Assembly (NCBI RefSeq): GCF_000379825.1
Contig: NZ_KB903814.1
Coordinates: 496,001-560,000, forward strand
Direction of reading: 5' to 3'
Origin: Longispora albida DSM 44784
GTDB taxonomy: Bacteria > Actinomycetota > Actinomycetes > Mycobacteriales > Micromonosporaceae
Length of the DNA: 64,000 nt
Position 1 is the stretch's first letter. The number at the start of each line of letters is the position of its first letter. Of the stretch, positions 43,769-51,989 are shown piece after piece. The position numbers and the translations under genes were made by a program. Below the pieces are notes generated by a model. The model was given only the letters and a program-made list of their open reading frames with translations, was not told the origin of the DNA and made no database searches.

Positions 43769-45535
43769 TCAGCCGCGCTGGCGGGACCAGGTCTCCCACA
43801 GCCTGGCGTACCGGCCACCGGAGGCCACCAGGTCCTCGTGCCGGCCTTCCTCCGCGATCCGGCCGGCTTCGAGCAGCACCACGCGGTCGGCGGTCGCGGC
43901 CTGGCTGAGCCGGTGGGCGACGACCAGCGCCGTGCGGCCACGGAGCGCCTCGGCGGCGGCCTGTTCGAGTTCGCGTGCCCCGGCGCTGCCGGCGTCGGCC
44001 GTGGCCTCGTCCAGGATCACGACCGGCGGGTCGGCCAGGATCAGCCGGGCCAGCGCGACCTGCTGTGACTGCGCGGCGGTCAGCCGGTGCCCGCCGTCGC
44101 CCACCACGGTGTCCAGTCCGTCGGGCAGGGCTCGGGCCCACGCGCCCGCGCCGGCCCGGTCGAGCGCCGCGGTGAGGTCCTCGGCGGTAGCGTCCGGCCG
44201 GGCCAGGCGAAGGTCCTCGTGCAGGGGGCCAGCGAAGACGTGCACCTCCTGGCTGATCAGGACCACGTGCCGGCGGAGCGTGGACGCGTCCATAGTGGAC
44301 ACGTCTGTGCCGCCGAGTTCGACCAGGCCCGAGGCCGGGGGGTGCACTCCGCAGATCAGCGCGGCCAGTGTGGTCTTGCCCGCCCCGCTGGTGCCGACCA
44401 GTGCCACCCGCTCGCCGGGCTCGATGCGCAGGCTCACGTCGTGCAGTACGGTGTGGCCCTCGCGGTAGCCGAAGCTCACGCCCTTGACCGTGACGGCGGC
44501 GTCCGCTGGCTCGCTGGTACTGGCGGCCTGCTGTTCCTCGGCGAGGACGGCGATGCCCGCCAGCCGGCGCAGGGCAGCGCGGGCCACCTGGACGAAGTCG
44601 GCGAGGCCCAGTGCCGCGTTCACCGGGTTGAACAGGTTGTGCAGGTACAGCGCGGCTGCGGTGGCTGTGCCTGCGGTGGCGGAGTTGCTGGGAATGAGCA
44701 GGCAGGCCAAGGCCAGCACGCCGCTCAGCGCGACGAACTCCGCGATGTTGAGCCGGTTGAAGAACCTGCTCAGCAGGCCGATGCCGCGCAGCGCCACCGT
44801 CGTGGCCTCCGCCGAGCGGTTCCGGACCAGGTCGAGGTGGCCGGCTTCGAGGCTGAACGAGCGCACGGTGGGCGCGCCGGCGTAGGTGTCGAGGAGCTGC
44901 TGCTGCTGGGCACCGGTGGCGATCCGGCCCTCGGCGTAGACCGGCCCGGCCGTCCGGGTGTACCACCGGACGGTGTGGAACTGGATCGGCGTGGCCAGCA
45001 GCGCCGCGAGCAGGAACCGCCAGTCCAGTACTGCCAGGGCGACCAGGGTCAGCACGATGGTGAGGGCGGAGCGGATCAGGGTCGGCAGCGCGTACCGGAT
45101 CGCGTCGGCGACGGCTGACACGTCCCGGGACGCGCGGGCCGTGAGGTCGCCGGCGCCAGCCGCCTCGATCCGGGCCAGCGGCAGGCCCAGCGCCCGGCGG
45201 AGGAACAGCTCACGCAGCCCGGCCAGCGCGTACTCGCCCAGCCGGGCCACCATCGCCGTGCCGGCCGCCGTACCGGCACCGTGCGCCACGGCCACGACGG
45301 CCAGCAGCAGGGCCGGACCGGCGAAGGCGCTCGCCGGGTCCGTGGCGGTCCGCCCGCCGATCACGCGGTCGACGATCTCACCGAGCACGGGGGCGGCGAG
45401 CAGCCCGGCCCCGGTACCGGCCAGCAGGACGACGCCCGTGGCGACGGCGTACCAGCGGTGCGGGCGCAGCAGCCGCCGGGCCAGCGACCAGGTCTGCGCG
45501 TCGGTGGCGACGGGAAGGAGCTGTCTGGTGGCCAT
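43769..45535 (-). CDS. ABC exporter-fold half-transporter A (intact Walker motifs, degenerate signature)
   Basis: The 588-aa membrane/ATPase half-transporter has six helices at residues 25-310, then an NBD with Walker A LVGTSGAGKTTL, Q-loop ISQEVHVFAG, Walker B PVVILDEAT and H-loop VVAHRLS. The signature is LTAAQSQQ instead of LSGGQ. It can therefore bind ATP but should depend on a partner's signature. Such pairs serve as siderophore exporters, or as exporter-fold siderophore importers of the IrtAB/YbtPQ type. It lies 23 bp downstream of subunit B in the same iron-regulated operon. Confidence 0.9.
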   Translation of the reverse strand: MATRQLLPVATDAQTWSLARRLLRPHRWYAVATGVVLLAGTGAGLLAAPVLGEIVDRVIGGRTATDPASAFAGPALLLAVVAVAHGAGTAAGTAMVARLGEYALAGLRELFLRRALGLPLARIEAAGAGDLTARASRDVSAVADAIRYALPTLIRSALTIVLTLVALAVLDWRFLLAALLATPIQFHTVRWYTRTAGPVYAEGRIATGAQQQQLLDTYAGAPTVRSFSLEAGHLDLVRNRSAEATTVALRGIGLLSRFFNRLNIAEFVALSGVLALACLLIPSNSATAGTATAAALYLHNLFNPVNAALGLADFVQVARAALRRLAGIAVLAEEQQAASTSEPADAAVTVKGVSFGYREGHTVLHDVSLRIEPGERVALVGTSGAGKTTLAALICGVHPPASGLVELGGTDVSTMDASTLRRHVVLISQEVHVFAGPLHEDLRLARPDATAEDLTAALDRAGAGAWARALPDGLDTVVGDGGHRLTAAQSQQVALARLILADPPVVILDEATADAGSAGARELEQAAAEALRGRTALVVAHRLSQAATADRVVLLEAGRIAEEGRHEDLVASGGRYARLWETWSRQRG

Positions 45536-45558
45536 GTGTGTCCTCGGTGGGGGTACGG

Positions 45559-47238
45559 CTACGCGAGCACGGCGGCACGGTAGCCGTCGTCGGCGCCCAG
45601 CAGGTGTTCGTGGCTGCCGAGGCCCGCGACCTGGCCGTCGCGTAGGTACACGACCTGGGCGGCGGTCTCTAGCAGGGCCGGGCTGGTGGTGACCAGGACA
45701 GTGGCCCGGCCGGCGCGCGCGGCTGGCAGTGCGGAGGCGATCGCCGCCTCGGTCAGCGAGTCGACGGCGGTGACCGGCTCGTGCAGGACGAGTACGGGTG
45801 CCTCGGTCGCCAGTGCCCTGGCGAGCGCGATCCGCTGCCGCTGCCCGCCGGACAGCGACATCCCGCGTTCGGTGATCTCGGTGTCGAAGCCCTCCGGCAG
45901 GGCCGCCGCGACGCTGTCCGCCTGGGCCGCGCTGATCGCGGTGCGCACGGCGTCCTCACTGGCCGCCGCAGCGCGGATGTTGCTGGCGATCGTGCCGGTG
46001 AACAGGTCGGCCTCGTGAGCGCTGACCCGGACGTGTACCCGGACGGCTCCGGGGTCCAGTGTGGCCAGGCTCGTCCCGCCGAGGGTGATCGTGCCGCCGT
46101 CCGGTACGGCCTCGCTGGCCAGGCAGTCCAGCAGGGCCGAGGCGTCGGCCGGGTCGGGGGCGACGATCGCTGTGATCTGCCCGGCCGGGACGGTGAGGCT
46201 GACCCCGCGCAGGGTGCCGTGCTCGACGCCGGTCAGGACGAGGTGCCCTGTCCCGGGGCCAGCGGCTGCGGGTGTGGCCACCTCGTCGCTGGTACCAGAA
46301 GAAAAGACAACGGCCTGGACGCGGGCGGCGGACGCCCGGGCGGCAGCGACCTGGCCCCCGGCCCAGGCCAGTGAGGACAGCGGCCAGACGAGGAACTGGG
46401 CCAGGCCGACGGCCGCGACGAGGTCACCGATGCTGATCTGGCCGGTGGCCGCGAGCCGCCCGCCCACCACGGCGATCACCGCGAGCAGCAGGCCGGTGGC
46501 GGTGAGCATCGCGCCCTCCAGCCAGGCCTGGGCACGGGCCGCGCGGACAGCGGCGTCCCGCGAGGCCCGGCTGGTGTCCGCGAACCGCTCGGCGGCGTGC
46601 TCCTCGGCGCCGATGCCCTTGAGCACCCGCACCCCGGTGATCAGGTCCACCGCGACGCCTGAGGCCCTGGCAGCCTGTTCCTGCTGGTGGTGACTGCGGC
46701 GCTCCAGTGGCTTGCCCAGCAGGTGCACCAGGCCGAGCAGCACCGGGGTCGCGACCAGGATGACCACTCCGAGCAGGACGGAGATCCGCAGCAGGGCCAC
46801 CGCGCCGGCCGCCAGTGCGACGAGCGACGAGAACGCACGCGGGATCACGATGTTGAGGTCGGCGGCGCGCTGGGTGTCGTCGGCCGCGACACTGACCAGT
46901 TCACCGGTCCGCCGGGCCGGGGAGCCGTACCGGCCGAGGACCCGCCGGGTCATCCGCAGCCGCAGGTCGTGCGCGGCGAGGAACGCGGCCTTCTCACTGG
47001 ACTGGAGCCCGAAACGGAAGCTCAGCGACAGGACGAGGAACACCACGGCCAGCAGCGCAAGGCCCTGGGCCAGCCCGGTGAGAGCCGGGCCGCGCACCGC
47101 CCGGTCGATCGTCCATCCGATCAGGACCGGGACCGCCGCCTCGCCGGCCTGGTGCGCCGCCGCCAGGACCGCGCCAGCGATCACCCTGCGCCGCTGGCCG
47201 CCGAAGACCTCGGCGAGAACACCCTGTGCCACCGGCAC
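45559..47238 (-). CDS. ABC exporter-fold half-transporter B (degenerate Walker A/B, intact signature)
   Basis: The ~559-aa partner of the downstream half-transporter has six membrane helices, then an NBD in which Walker A is lost (AIVAPDPADASALL in place of GxxGxGKS/T) and Walker B is VLVLHEPV (Asp to His). The signature LSGGQRQRIALARAL is perfect. GGAGG at 47245-47249 supports GTG at 47238 over GTG at 47244. It is the first gene of the leftward operon and shares the divergent iron-box promoter region with the FecCD genes. Confidence 0.88.
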   Translation of the reverse strand: MPVAQGVLAEVFGGQRRRVIAGAVLAAAHQAGEAAVPVLIGWTIDRAVRGPALTGLAQGLALLAVVFLVLSLSFRFGLQSSEKAAFLAAHDLRLRMTRRVLGRYGSPARRTGELVSVAADDTQRAADLNIVIPRAFSSLVALAAGAVALLRISVLLGVVILVATPVLLGLVHLLGKPLERRSHHQQEQAARASGVAVDLITGVRVLKGIGAEEHAAERFADTSRASRDAAVRAARAQAWLEGAMLTATGLLLAVIAVVGGRLAATGQISIGDLVAAVGLAQFLVWPLSSLAWAGGQVAAARASAARVQAVVFSSGTSDEVATPAAAGPGTGHLVLTGVEHGTLRGVSLTVPAGQITAIVAPDPADASALLDCLASEAVPDGGTITLGGTSLATLDPGAVRVHVRVSAHEADLFTGTIASNIRAAAASEDAVRTAISAAQADSVAAALPEGFDTEITERGMSLSGGQRQRIALARALATEAPVLVLHEPVTAVDSLTEAAIASALPAARAGRATVLVTTSPALLETAAQVVYLRDGQVAGLGSHEHLLGADDGYRAAVLA

Positions 47239-47288
47239 ATGCACCTCCGGTAGTCGGCGGCTGGCCGGACGGCCGCTAGCCAGGAAAG

Positions 47289-47307
47289 CTAGGCAAGGCT
47301 ATCCTAA
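47289..47307. promoter_or_regulatory. Iron box between exporter and importer operons
   Basis: CTAGGCAAGGCTATCCTAA is an IdeR/DmdR-type box lying 51 bp upstream of the leftward exporter start and 56 bp upstream of the rightward FecCD start. It probably controls both operons. Confidence 0.85.
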
Positions 47308-47362
47308 TTCGCGCACCCGGGGGAAGGCCGAGCCTCGCGTCAGCGGCAACGAGGAGGTACGT

Positions 47363-48364
47363 GTGGGCAGGACTCCCTGGTCCCGGGCCGGCGGGCTCGC
47401 GGTGATCGCCGTGGCGCTGCTGGTGGTCTGCGTGCTGAGCGTCTGGCTCGGCGCCCGCCAGATCAGCCCCCTCGAAACCCTCCAGGCCCTCTGGCAGCCG
47501 GACGGCTCGATCGAGGCCACCGTCATCAGGCAGTACCGCGTACCGCGCACCCTCGTCGGCCTGCTGGCCGGCACCGGGCTCGGCATGGCCGGCGTGCTGA
47601 TGCAGTCCCTGACCCGCAACCCGCTCGCCGATCCCGGCCTGCTCGGCGTGACCCTGGGCGCCTCGGCGGCCGTCGTCGCGGCGATCGCCTTCGCCGGGGT
47701 GGCCGCGCTCAGCGGATACGTGTGGTTCGCCCTGGCCGGGGCCGCCGGGGCCGCCAGCCTGACGTACCTGCTCGGCCGGGGCGGGCGCGGTGCCGTGGCC
47801 TCCGACCGGATCGTGCTGGCCGGAGCGGCGATCAGCGCCATGCTGGCCGCCTTCGTCTCAGCGGTGCTGCTCCAGCGCACCGATGCCTTCCAGACCTTCC
47901 GGTACTGGGACGTCGGCTCGATCGCCGGCCGCGACATGACGATCGTCCAGCAGGTCGCCCCGTTCATCGGCGCCGGCGTGCTGATCGCGCTGCTCGTCGC
48001 CCGGCCGCTGAACGTGCTGGCCCTCGGCGACGAGACCGGCAGGGCCCTCGGCGCGGCCCCCGGCCGTACCCGGCTCTGGGCCGCCGTGGCGATCACCCTG
48101 CTGTGCGGGGCCGCGACGGCCGCGGCTGGCCCGATCGGGTTCGTCGGCCTGATCATCGCCCACGTCACCCGGCTGCTGGCGGGGCCCGACCTGCGCTGGG
48201 CGCTGCCGTACGCCGCGCTGCTCGCCCCGGTGCTGCTCCTGGGCTCCGATGTGGCCGGCCGTCTGGTTGCCGCGCCGTCCGAGCTGGCGGTGGGCCTGGT
48301 CACCGCGCTGGCCGGGGCCCCGGTCTTCATCGCGCTCTGCCGCCGCCGCAGGCTCGCGCTGTGA
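47363..48364 (+). CDS. FecCD-family ferric-siderophore permease, subunit 1
   Basis: The 333-aa permease of the BtuC/FecCD family has about nine to ten helices. It carries the family hallmarks RVPRTLVGLLAGTGLGMAGVLMQSLTRNPLADPGLLGV and GPIGFVGLIIAHVTRLLAGPD (the ATPase-coupling loop). A GTG start at 47363 follows GAGGAGG at 47351-47357; the frame is open much further upstream but this start is decisive. It pairs with the next permease and FecE-type ATPase to import the ferric siderophore delivered by the lipoprotein at 26316. Confidence 0.94.
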   Translation: MGRTPWSRAGGLAVIAVALLVVCVLSVWLGARQISPLETLQALWQPDGSIEATVIRQYRVPRTLVGLLAGTGLGMAGVLMQSLTRNPLADPGLLGVTLGASAAVVAAIAFAGVAALSGYVWFALAGAAGAASLTYLLGRGGRGAVASDRIVLAGAAISAMLAAFVSAVLLQRTDAFQTFRYWDVGSIAGRDMTIVQQVAPFIGAGVLIALLVARPLNVLALGDETGRALGAAPGRTRLWAAVAITLLCGAATAAAGPIGFVGLIIAHVTRLLAGPDLRWALPYAALLAPVLLLGSDVAGRLVAAPSELAVGLVTALAGAPVFIALCRRRRLAL

Positions 48365-49431
48365 CCGCCGTCCTCACCAAGCGCCGCAACGCGAACCGGC
48401 GTGCGGTCACCGGCTGGCCGGTACGGCTGGGCCCGGTGGCACTGCTGCTGAAGCCACGCACTGTGCTGGCCGGGTTCGTCCTGCTGGCCGGGATCGCGGC
48501 GGTCACCGTCACGGCCCTCGGAACGGGCGAAGTGGACCTCACACTCGACGAGATCGTCGCCGTGCTCACCGGCGACGGCGAGCCGGGCCCGCAGTTCATC
48601 ATCGAGACCCTGCGCCTGCCGAGAGCACTCACCGCCCTCACCGTCGGGGCCGCCCTCGGCGCCAGCGGTGCCCTGCTCCAGGGCATGGCCCGCAACCCGC
48701 TGGTCAGCCCGGACATCATCGGCTTCACCAGCGGCTCGGCCACCGGGGCCATCGTGTCCTTCATCCTCGGCGCGGACAGCCTCATGCAGGTCGGAGCCGG
48801 GGCGCTGGCCGGCGGGACGGCCGCCTCGCTGCTCGTGTACCTGCTCGCCTACCGGCGCGGCGGCACCGGCCCCCGCCTGGTCCTGGTCGGCGTCGGCGCC
48901 ACGGCCGCGCTGACAGCGTTCAACTCGTACCTGATCAGCAAGGCCCCCATCCACGACGCGATGGCCGCGCAGTCGTGGCTGGTCGGCGGGCTGAACAACC
49001 GGGGCTGGGACCACGTGACCGTGATGGCGGCCGCCCTGGCTGTGCTGATGCCGCTCGTCGCGGTGGCCGCCTTCCGGCTGCGAGCCCTGGAACTCGGCGA
49101 CACCACCGCCCAGGTCCTCGGGGCACGGGCCGAAGCCAGCCGCCTGCTGCTGCTCTGCACGTCGGTGGGCCTGGCGGCGATGGCCACCGCGATCGCCGGC
49201 CCGGTCGCCTTCGTCGCCTTCGCCGCCCCGCACCTGACCCGGCCCCTGACCGGCGGCAGGCCGGGGCCGTTCGCCGCCGCGGGGATGGGCGCGCTGCTGC
49301 TGGCCGGCTGCGACGTCGCCACCCAGCGGCTGTTCAGCCCCGTGCCGCTCCCCGTGGGCATCCTCACCGCCGGACTCGGCGGCTGTTACCTCGCCTGGAT
49401 GCTCGCCACCAGCCGCCGGAGCCACCGATGA
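48361..49431 (+). CDS. FecCD-family ferric-siderophore permease, subunit 2
   Basis: The 356-aa second permease has the same signatures: RLPRALTALTVGAALGASGALLQGMARNPLVSPDIIGF and GPVAFVAFAAPHLTRPLTGGR. The GTG start at 48361 overlaps the TGA of subunit 1 (GTGA), so expression is coupled and the channel is a heterodimer. Its N-terminal 30 residues are a basic cytoplasmic extension (RRNANRRAVTGW). Confidence 0.94.
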   Translation: MTAVLTKRRNANRRAVTGWPVRLGPVALLLKPRTVLAGFVLLAGIAAVTVTALGTGEVDLTLDEIVAVLTGDGEPGPQFIIETLRLPRALTALTVGAALGASGALLQGMARNPLVSPDIIGFTSGSATGAIVSFILGADSLMQVGAGALAGGTAASLLVYLLAYRRGGTGPRLVLVGVGATAALTAFNSYLISKAPIHDAMAAQSWLVGGLNNRGWDHVTVMAAALAVLMPLVAVAAFRLRALELGDTTAQVLGARAEASRLLLLCTSVGLAAMATAIAGPVAFVAFAAPHLTRPLTGGRPGPFAAAGMGALLLAGCDVATQRLFSPVPLPVGILTAGLGGCYLAWMLATSRRSHR

Positions 49432-50267
49432 CCACGATGGAGGAGAAGCCGGTGCAGACAGCCAGCCGCCTGCGGGCCGAATCCGTGACGCTCGGCTACC
49501 CGGGGAACATCGTCGCGCGCTCCCTCACGGTGTCCCTCCCGGACGACGCCTTCACCGCGATCGTCGGCCCGAACGCCTGCGGCAAGTCCACACTGCTCAA
49601 GGCGCTGGCCCGGGTGACGGGCACACAGCAGGGCAGCGTGTACCTGGACGGCCGGGCGATCAGCTCGTACGGCGCGAAGGAGGTCGCCCGGCGGCTGGGT
49701 CTGCTGGCACAGAGCGCGACGGCACCGGAAGGCATCACTGTCGGCGACCTGGTCGCCCGGGGCCGGTACCCGCACCAGACCATGCTGCGCCAGTGGTCGG
49801 ACGCCGACGAGCGGGCCGTGAACGCCGCGCTGGCCCAGACCGGCGTCACCGACCTGGCTGCCCGGTTCGTCGACGAGCTGTCCGGCGGGCAGCGCCAGCG
49901 GGTCTGGCTGGCCATGGCCCTCGCCCAGGAGACCTCGATCCTGCTGCTGGACGAGCCGACGACGTTCCTCGACCTGGGCCACCAGTACGAGATCCTCGAC
50001 CTGTGCGCCCGGCTGCACGCCGGCGGGCGGACCATCGCTGCCGTCCTGCACGACCTCAACCAGGCCGCCCGGTACGCCACGCACGTGATCGCGCTGGCTG
50101 CGGACGGGACGATCGCCGCCGAGGGACCGCCGGAGGAGGTCATCACGGCCGAACTGGTCGACGGGCTGTTCGGGCTGCCGTGCCGGATCATCCCGGACCC
50201 GGAGACCGGCACGCCGATGGTCGTGCCACGCAGCCGGAACACTGTGCCAGCGGCGCACTACAGCTAG
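49428..50267 (+). CDS. FecE-type ATPase for ferric-siderophore import
   Basis: The 279-aa ABC ATPase energises the FecCD pair. It has Walker A VGPNACGKSTLL, Q-loop GLLAQSATAPEGITV, signature LSGGQRQRVWLAMALAQ, Walker B ILLLDEPTTFLD and H-loop AVLHDLNQAARYATH. These are highly typical of siderophore importers (FepC/FecE). Its ATG overlaps the preceding stop (ATGA), completing a coupled three-gene import operon. No clear terminator hairpin was seen after it. Confidence 0.95.
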   Translation: MTTMEEKPVQTASRLRAESVTLGYPGNIVARSLTVSLPDDAFTAIVGPNACGKSTLLKALARVTGTQQGSVYLDGRAISSYGAKEVARRLGLLAQSATAPEGITVGDLVARGRYPHQTMLRQWSDADERAVNAALAQTGVTDLAARFVDELSGGQRQRVWLAMALAQETSILLLDEPTTFLDLGHQYEILDLCARLHAGGRTIAAVLHDLNQAARYATHVIALAADGTIAAEGPPEEVITAELVDGLFGLPCRIIPDPETGTPMVVPRSRNTVPAAHYS

Positions 50268-50328
50268 AGGATCCGGCTCGGTCGTCACGTGACTCCGCTC
50301 ACGGCAGGCCCATCGGTAACCTGCCGGG

Positions 50329-50781
50329 ATGCGTATCGAGCCGTACGAGGCTGGCCAGCACGAGCCCGCCGTCGCCGCTATCCTCGCCGAGCTGGGCTGG
50401 GAGCCGCGTTTCGTCGACGGCCAGCTCGGCGCCGTCGCCCGGCTGGCGGCCAGCGAGGACGGCCGGGTACTCGTCGCCAGCACCGAAGCCGGCCCCGTCG
50501 GATACGTGTCGGCTGTCCTCGCCCGGTGGAACATGTTCGGCCAGATCCACGGCCTCGCTGTGCACCCGGCAGCCCGCCGCCAGGGCATCGCCGACGCGCT
50601 CGTCGGGGCGGTCGGTACCTGGCTGCGTGAGGCCGGAGCCCGCGCGGTCCAGGTGGACACCCCGGTCGACAACGACGGCGGGCGGCGGTTCTACGAGGCG
50701 GCGGGCTTCACCGCCGACTACGTGATGACCCGTTACTACGCCGACGATCTGGACGGCGTGACCTACGTCCGGTTCCTCTGA
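50329..50781 (+). CDS. GNAT-family N-acetyltransferase
   Basis: The 150-aa acetyl-CoA-dependent transferase has motif A in IHGLAVHPAARRQGIADALV (the R/Q-x-x-G-x-A/G pyrophosphate loop) and the C-terminal NDGGRRFYEAAGFTADYVMTRYY. The substrate is unknown. It follows the import operon by 61 bp, but with its own probable promoter, and overlaps the converging gene by 19 bp. A role in siderophore acylation is possible but not supported, since family members near clusters are often unrelated. Confidence 0.88.
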   Translation: MRIEPYEAGQHEPAVAAILAELGWEPRFVDGQLGAVARLAASEDGRVLVASTEAGPVGYVSAVLARWNMFGQIHGLAVHPAARRQGIADALVGAVGTWLREAGARAVQVDTPVDNDGGRRFYEAAGFTADYVMTRYYADDLDGVTYVRFL

Positions 50782-51371
50782 CCGATCAGCTCGCGGGCCC
50801 TGGCGACCAGCGCGCTGTTGTCGTCGGCGTAGAACCGCAGCTCGGTGATGACGGCCGGCCCCTTCGGGAGCCGCACTTCGACGGGCTCGCGCAGGGTGAC
50901 GTCCACATTGGTCTGGCTGGAGATCACGAGATCGAGGCGTTCGCCGTCGAGCTGGACGCTGCGGCTCTTCTCGACCGAGCGCATCCGCGTCCCGATCTTC
51001 TCCACCGCCGTCCACGGGATCGTGATGTCCACCGACCCGCCGTACCGCAGCCGCATGCCCTCGCCGTCCACGATGTGCGGATGCGTCTTCAGGCTGGCGA
51101 GCAGCCCGATCATCCAGGTCAGGCCGTAGACCCCGATGATCAGCATGGCGACCCGGACTCCCTGCCAGGGCAGCAGCAGGTGTACGGCGGGGATCTCGGC
51201 GGCGCTGACACCGATGAAGGCCCACATGATCGGGGTGAGGGCCGTGGCGTAGCTGAACGGCTCGCCGCCGTGTTCCGTCCCGTACGGGCGGCGGACGATC
51301 CACCACCGGTACAGGCTGCGCCACATCAGGAGCTCGAACCGGATCGCCCTGCGCGCCAGCCTCATGATCAT
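50763..51371 (-). CDS. Membrane-anchored PH-like domain protein, unknown function
   Basis: The 202-aa protein starts MIMRLARRAIRFELLMWRSL. Two membrane helices lie around residues 45-90 (TPIMWAFIGVSAAEIPAVHLLL; VAMLIIGVYGLTWMIGLLAS). A beta-rich PH-like domain follows (MRLRYGGSVDITIPWTAVEKIGTRM, VQLDGERLDLVISSQTNVDV, EVRLPKGPAVITELRFYADD). The ATG overlaps the stop of the upstream MarR gene (ATGA), so the two are coupled. The family is common in actinomycetes without a known role. Confidence 0.75.
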   Translation of the reverse strand: MIMRLARRAIRFELLMWRSLYRWWIVRRPYGTEHGGEPFSYATALTPIMWAFIGVSAAEIPAVHLLLPWQGVRVAMLIIGVYGLTWMIGLLASLKTHPHIVDGEGMRLRYGGSVDITIPWTAVEKIGTRMRSVEKSRSVQLDGERLDLVISSQTNVDVTLREPVEVRLPKGPAVITELRFYADDNSALVARARELIGQRNRT

Positions 51372-51829
51372 CGGGACCTCGCCTCCTCTGTCTTGCCCGC
51401 CGCGCCGGCCTCCGCCAGCCGCTCCATGACGTGGTCGAGCCCGGCGGCGAAGGCCTCGTACACCGGGCGCGGCATGCCTGCGAACAGGAACTCCGCCAGC
51501 TGCGCGTGGCCGCTGACCATCGACTCCGCCATCGCGGAACCCTTGGCGGTGAAGGTGACCAGGGTCGCGCGCCGGTCGCCGGGGTGCGGCTCCCTCGTGA
51601 CGAACCCGGTCTGCGCCAGCCCGTCGACCAGGCCGGTGATCGTGCGGGCGCTGACGTTCATCGCGTCGGCCAGCACCCGCTGCGTCACCGGGCCACGCGC
51701 CGCCAGCTCCCAGAGCAGGTGAGCCCGCGACACGGTCAGCCCGTCGCGGGCCAGCGCGCCGCTCATGTCCTCGCCGAGCGCCCAGACCAGCTCCAGCAGC
51801 TGGCTGAGCGTGCCCGTCCTCTCCCGCAC
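51368..51829 (-). CDS. MarR-family transcriptional regulator
   Basis: The 153-aa winged-helix regulator has a dimerisation helix (LSQLLELVWALGEDMSGALA), recognition helix (TQRVLADAMNVSARTITGLVDGL) and wing (GFVTREPHPGDRRATLVTFTAKG), a strong MarR match including the DRR wing tip. It is translationally coupled to the membrane protein and divergent from a chitinase gene. A 12-bp word occurs in both promoter regions, so it probably represses both. Confidence 0.92.
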   Translation of the reverse strand: MRERTGTLSQLLELVWALGEDMSGALARDGLTVSRAHLLWELAARGPVTQRVLADAMNVSARTITGLVDGLAQTGFVTREPHPGDRRATLVTFTAKGSAMAESMVSGHAQLAEFLFAGMPRPVYEAFAAGLDHVMERLAEAGAAGKTEEARSR

Positions 51830-51850
51830 CGACTTCCCCCGCCCTCAAGA

Positions 51851-51870
51851 TAGTGAGCCTCACTCACTAT
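51851..51870. promoter_or_regulatory. MarR-type operator upstream of the MarR gene
   Basis: TAGTGAG-N5-CTCACTA (51851-51869) is a perfect 7-bp inverted repeat, 22 bp upstream of the MarR start. It contains CCTCACTCACTA (51858-51869), which recurs in reverse orientation before the chitinase start. Confidence 0.7.
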
Positions 51871-51940
51871 GAGGATACCTCACCATCGTGCCATCACCCT
51901 TCGCGGATATTGATCCCGGTCTGGGCGGGGCGATAGATTC

Positions 51941-51984
51941 CCCTCACTTTTTAGTTAGTAAGGTTTTCTATTAGTGAGTGAGGG
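51941..51984. promoter_or_regulatory. Operator-like repeats in the chitinase promoter
   Basis: TAGTGAGTGAGG (51972-51983) is the exact complement of the word in the MarR promoter. A wider pair, CCCTCACT (51941-51948) and AGTGAGGG (51977-51984), flanks the A/T-rich core. The right part overlaps the chitinase ribosome-binding region, just before ATG 51990, so a bound repressor would block expression. Confidence 0.65.
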
Positions 51985-51989
51985 GTCCC

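Noticed and set aside
42759-44966. Read-through of the MetF-like frame to a 735-codon protein
   Set aside because: The extra N-terminal part is the shadow of the ABC half-transporter. ATG at 43739 gives the family-like protein.
50329-50781. GNAT as a hydroxyornithine acetyltransferase of the siderophore pathway
   Set aside because: It is short and generic, lies beyond the import operon with no iron box of its own, and a dedicated formyltransferase is already present.
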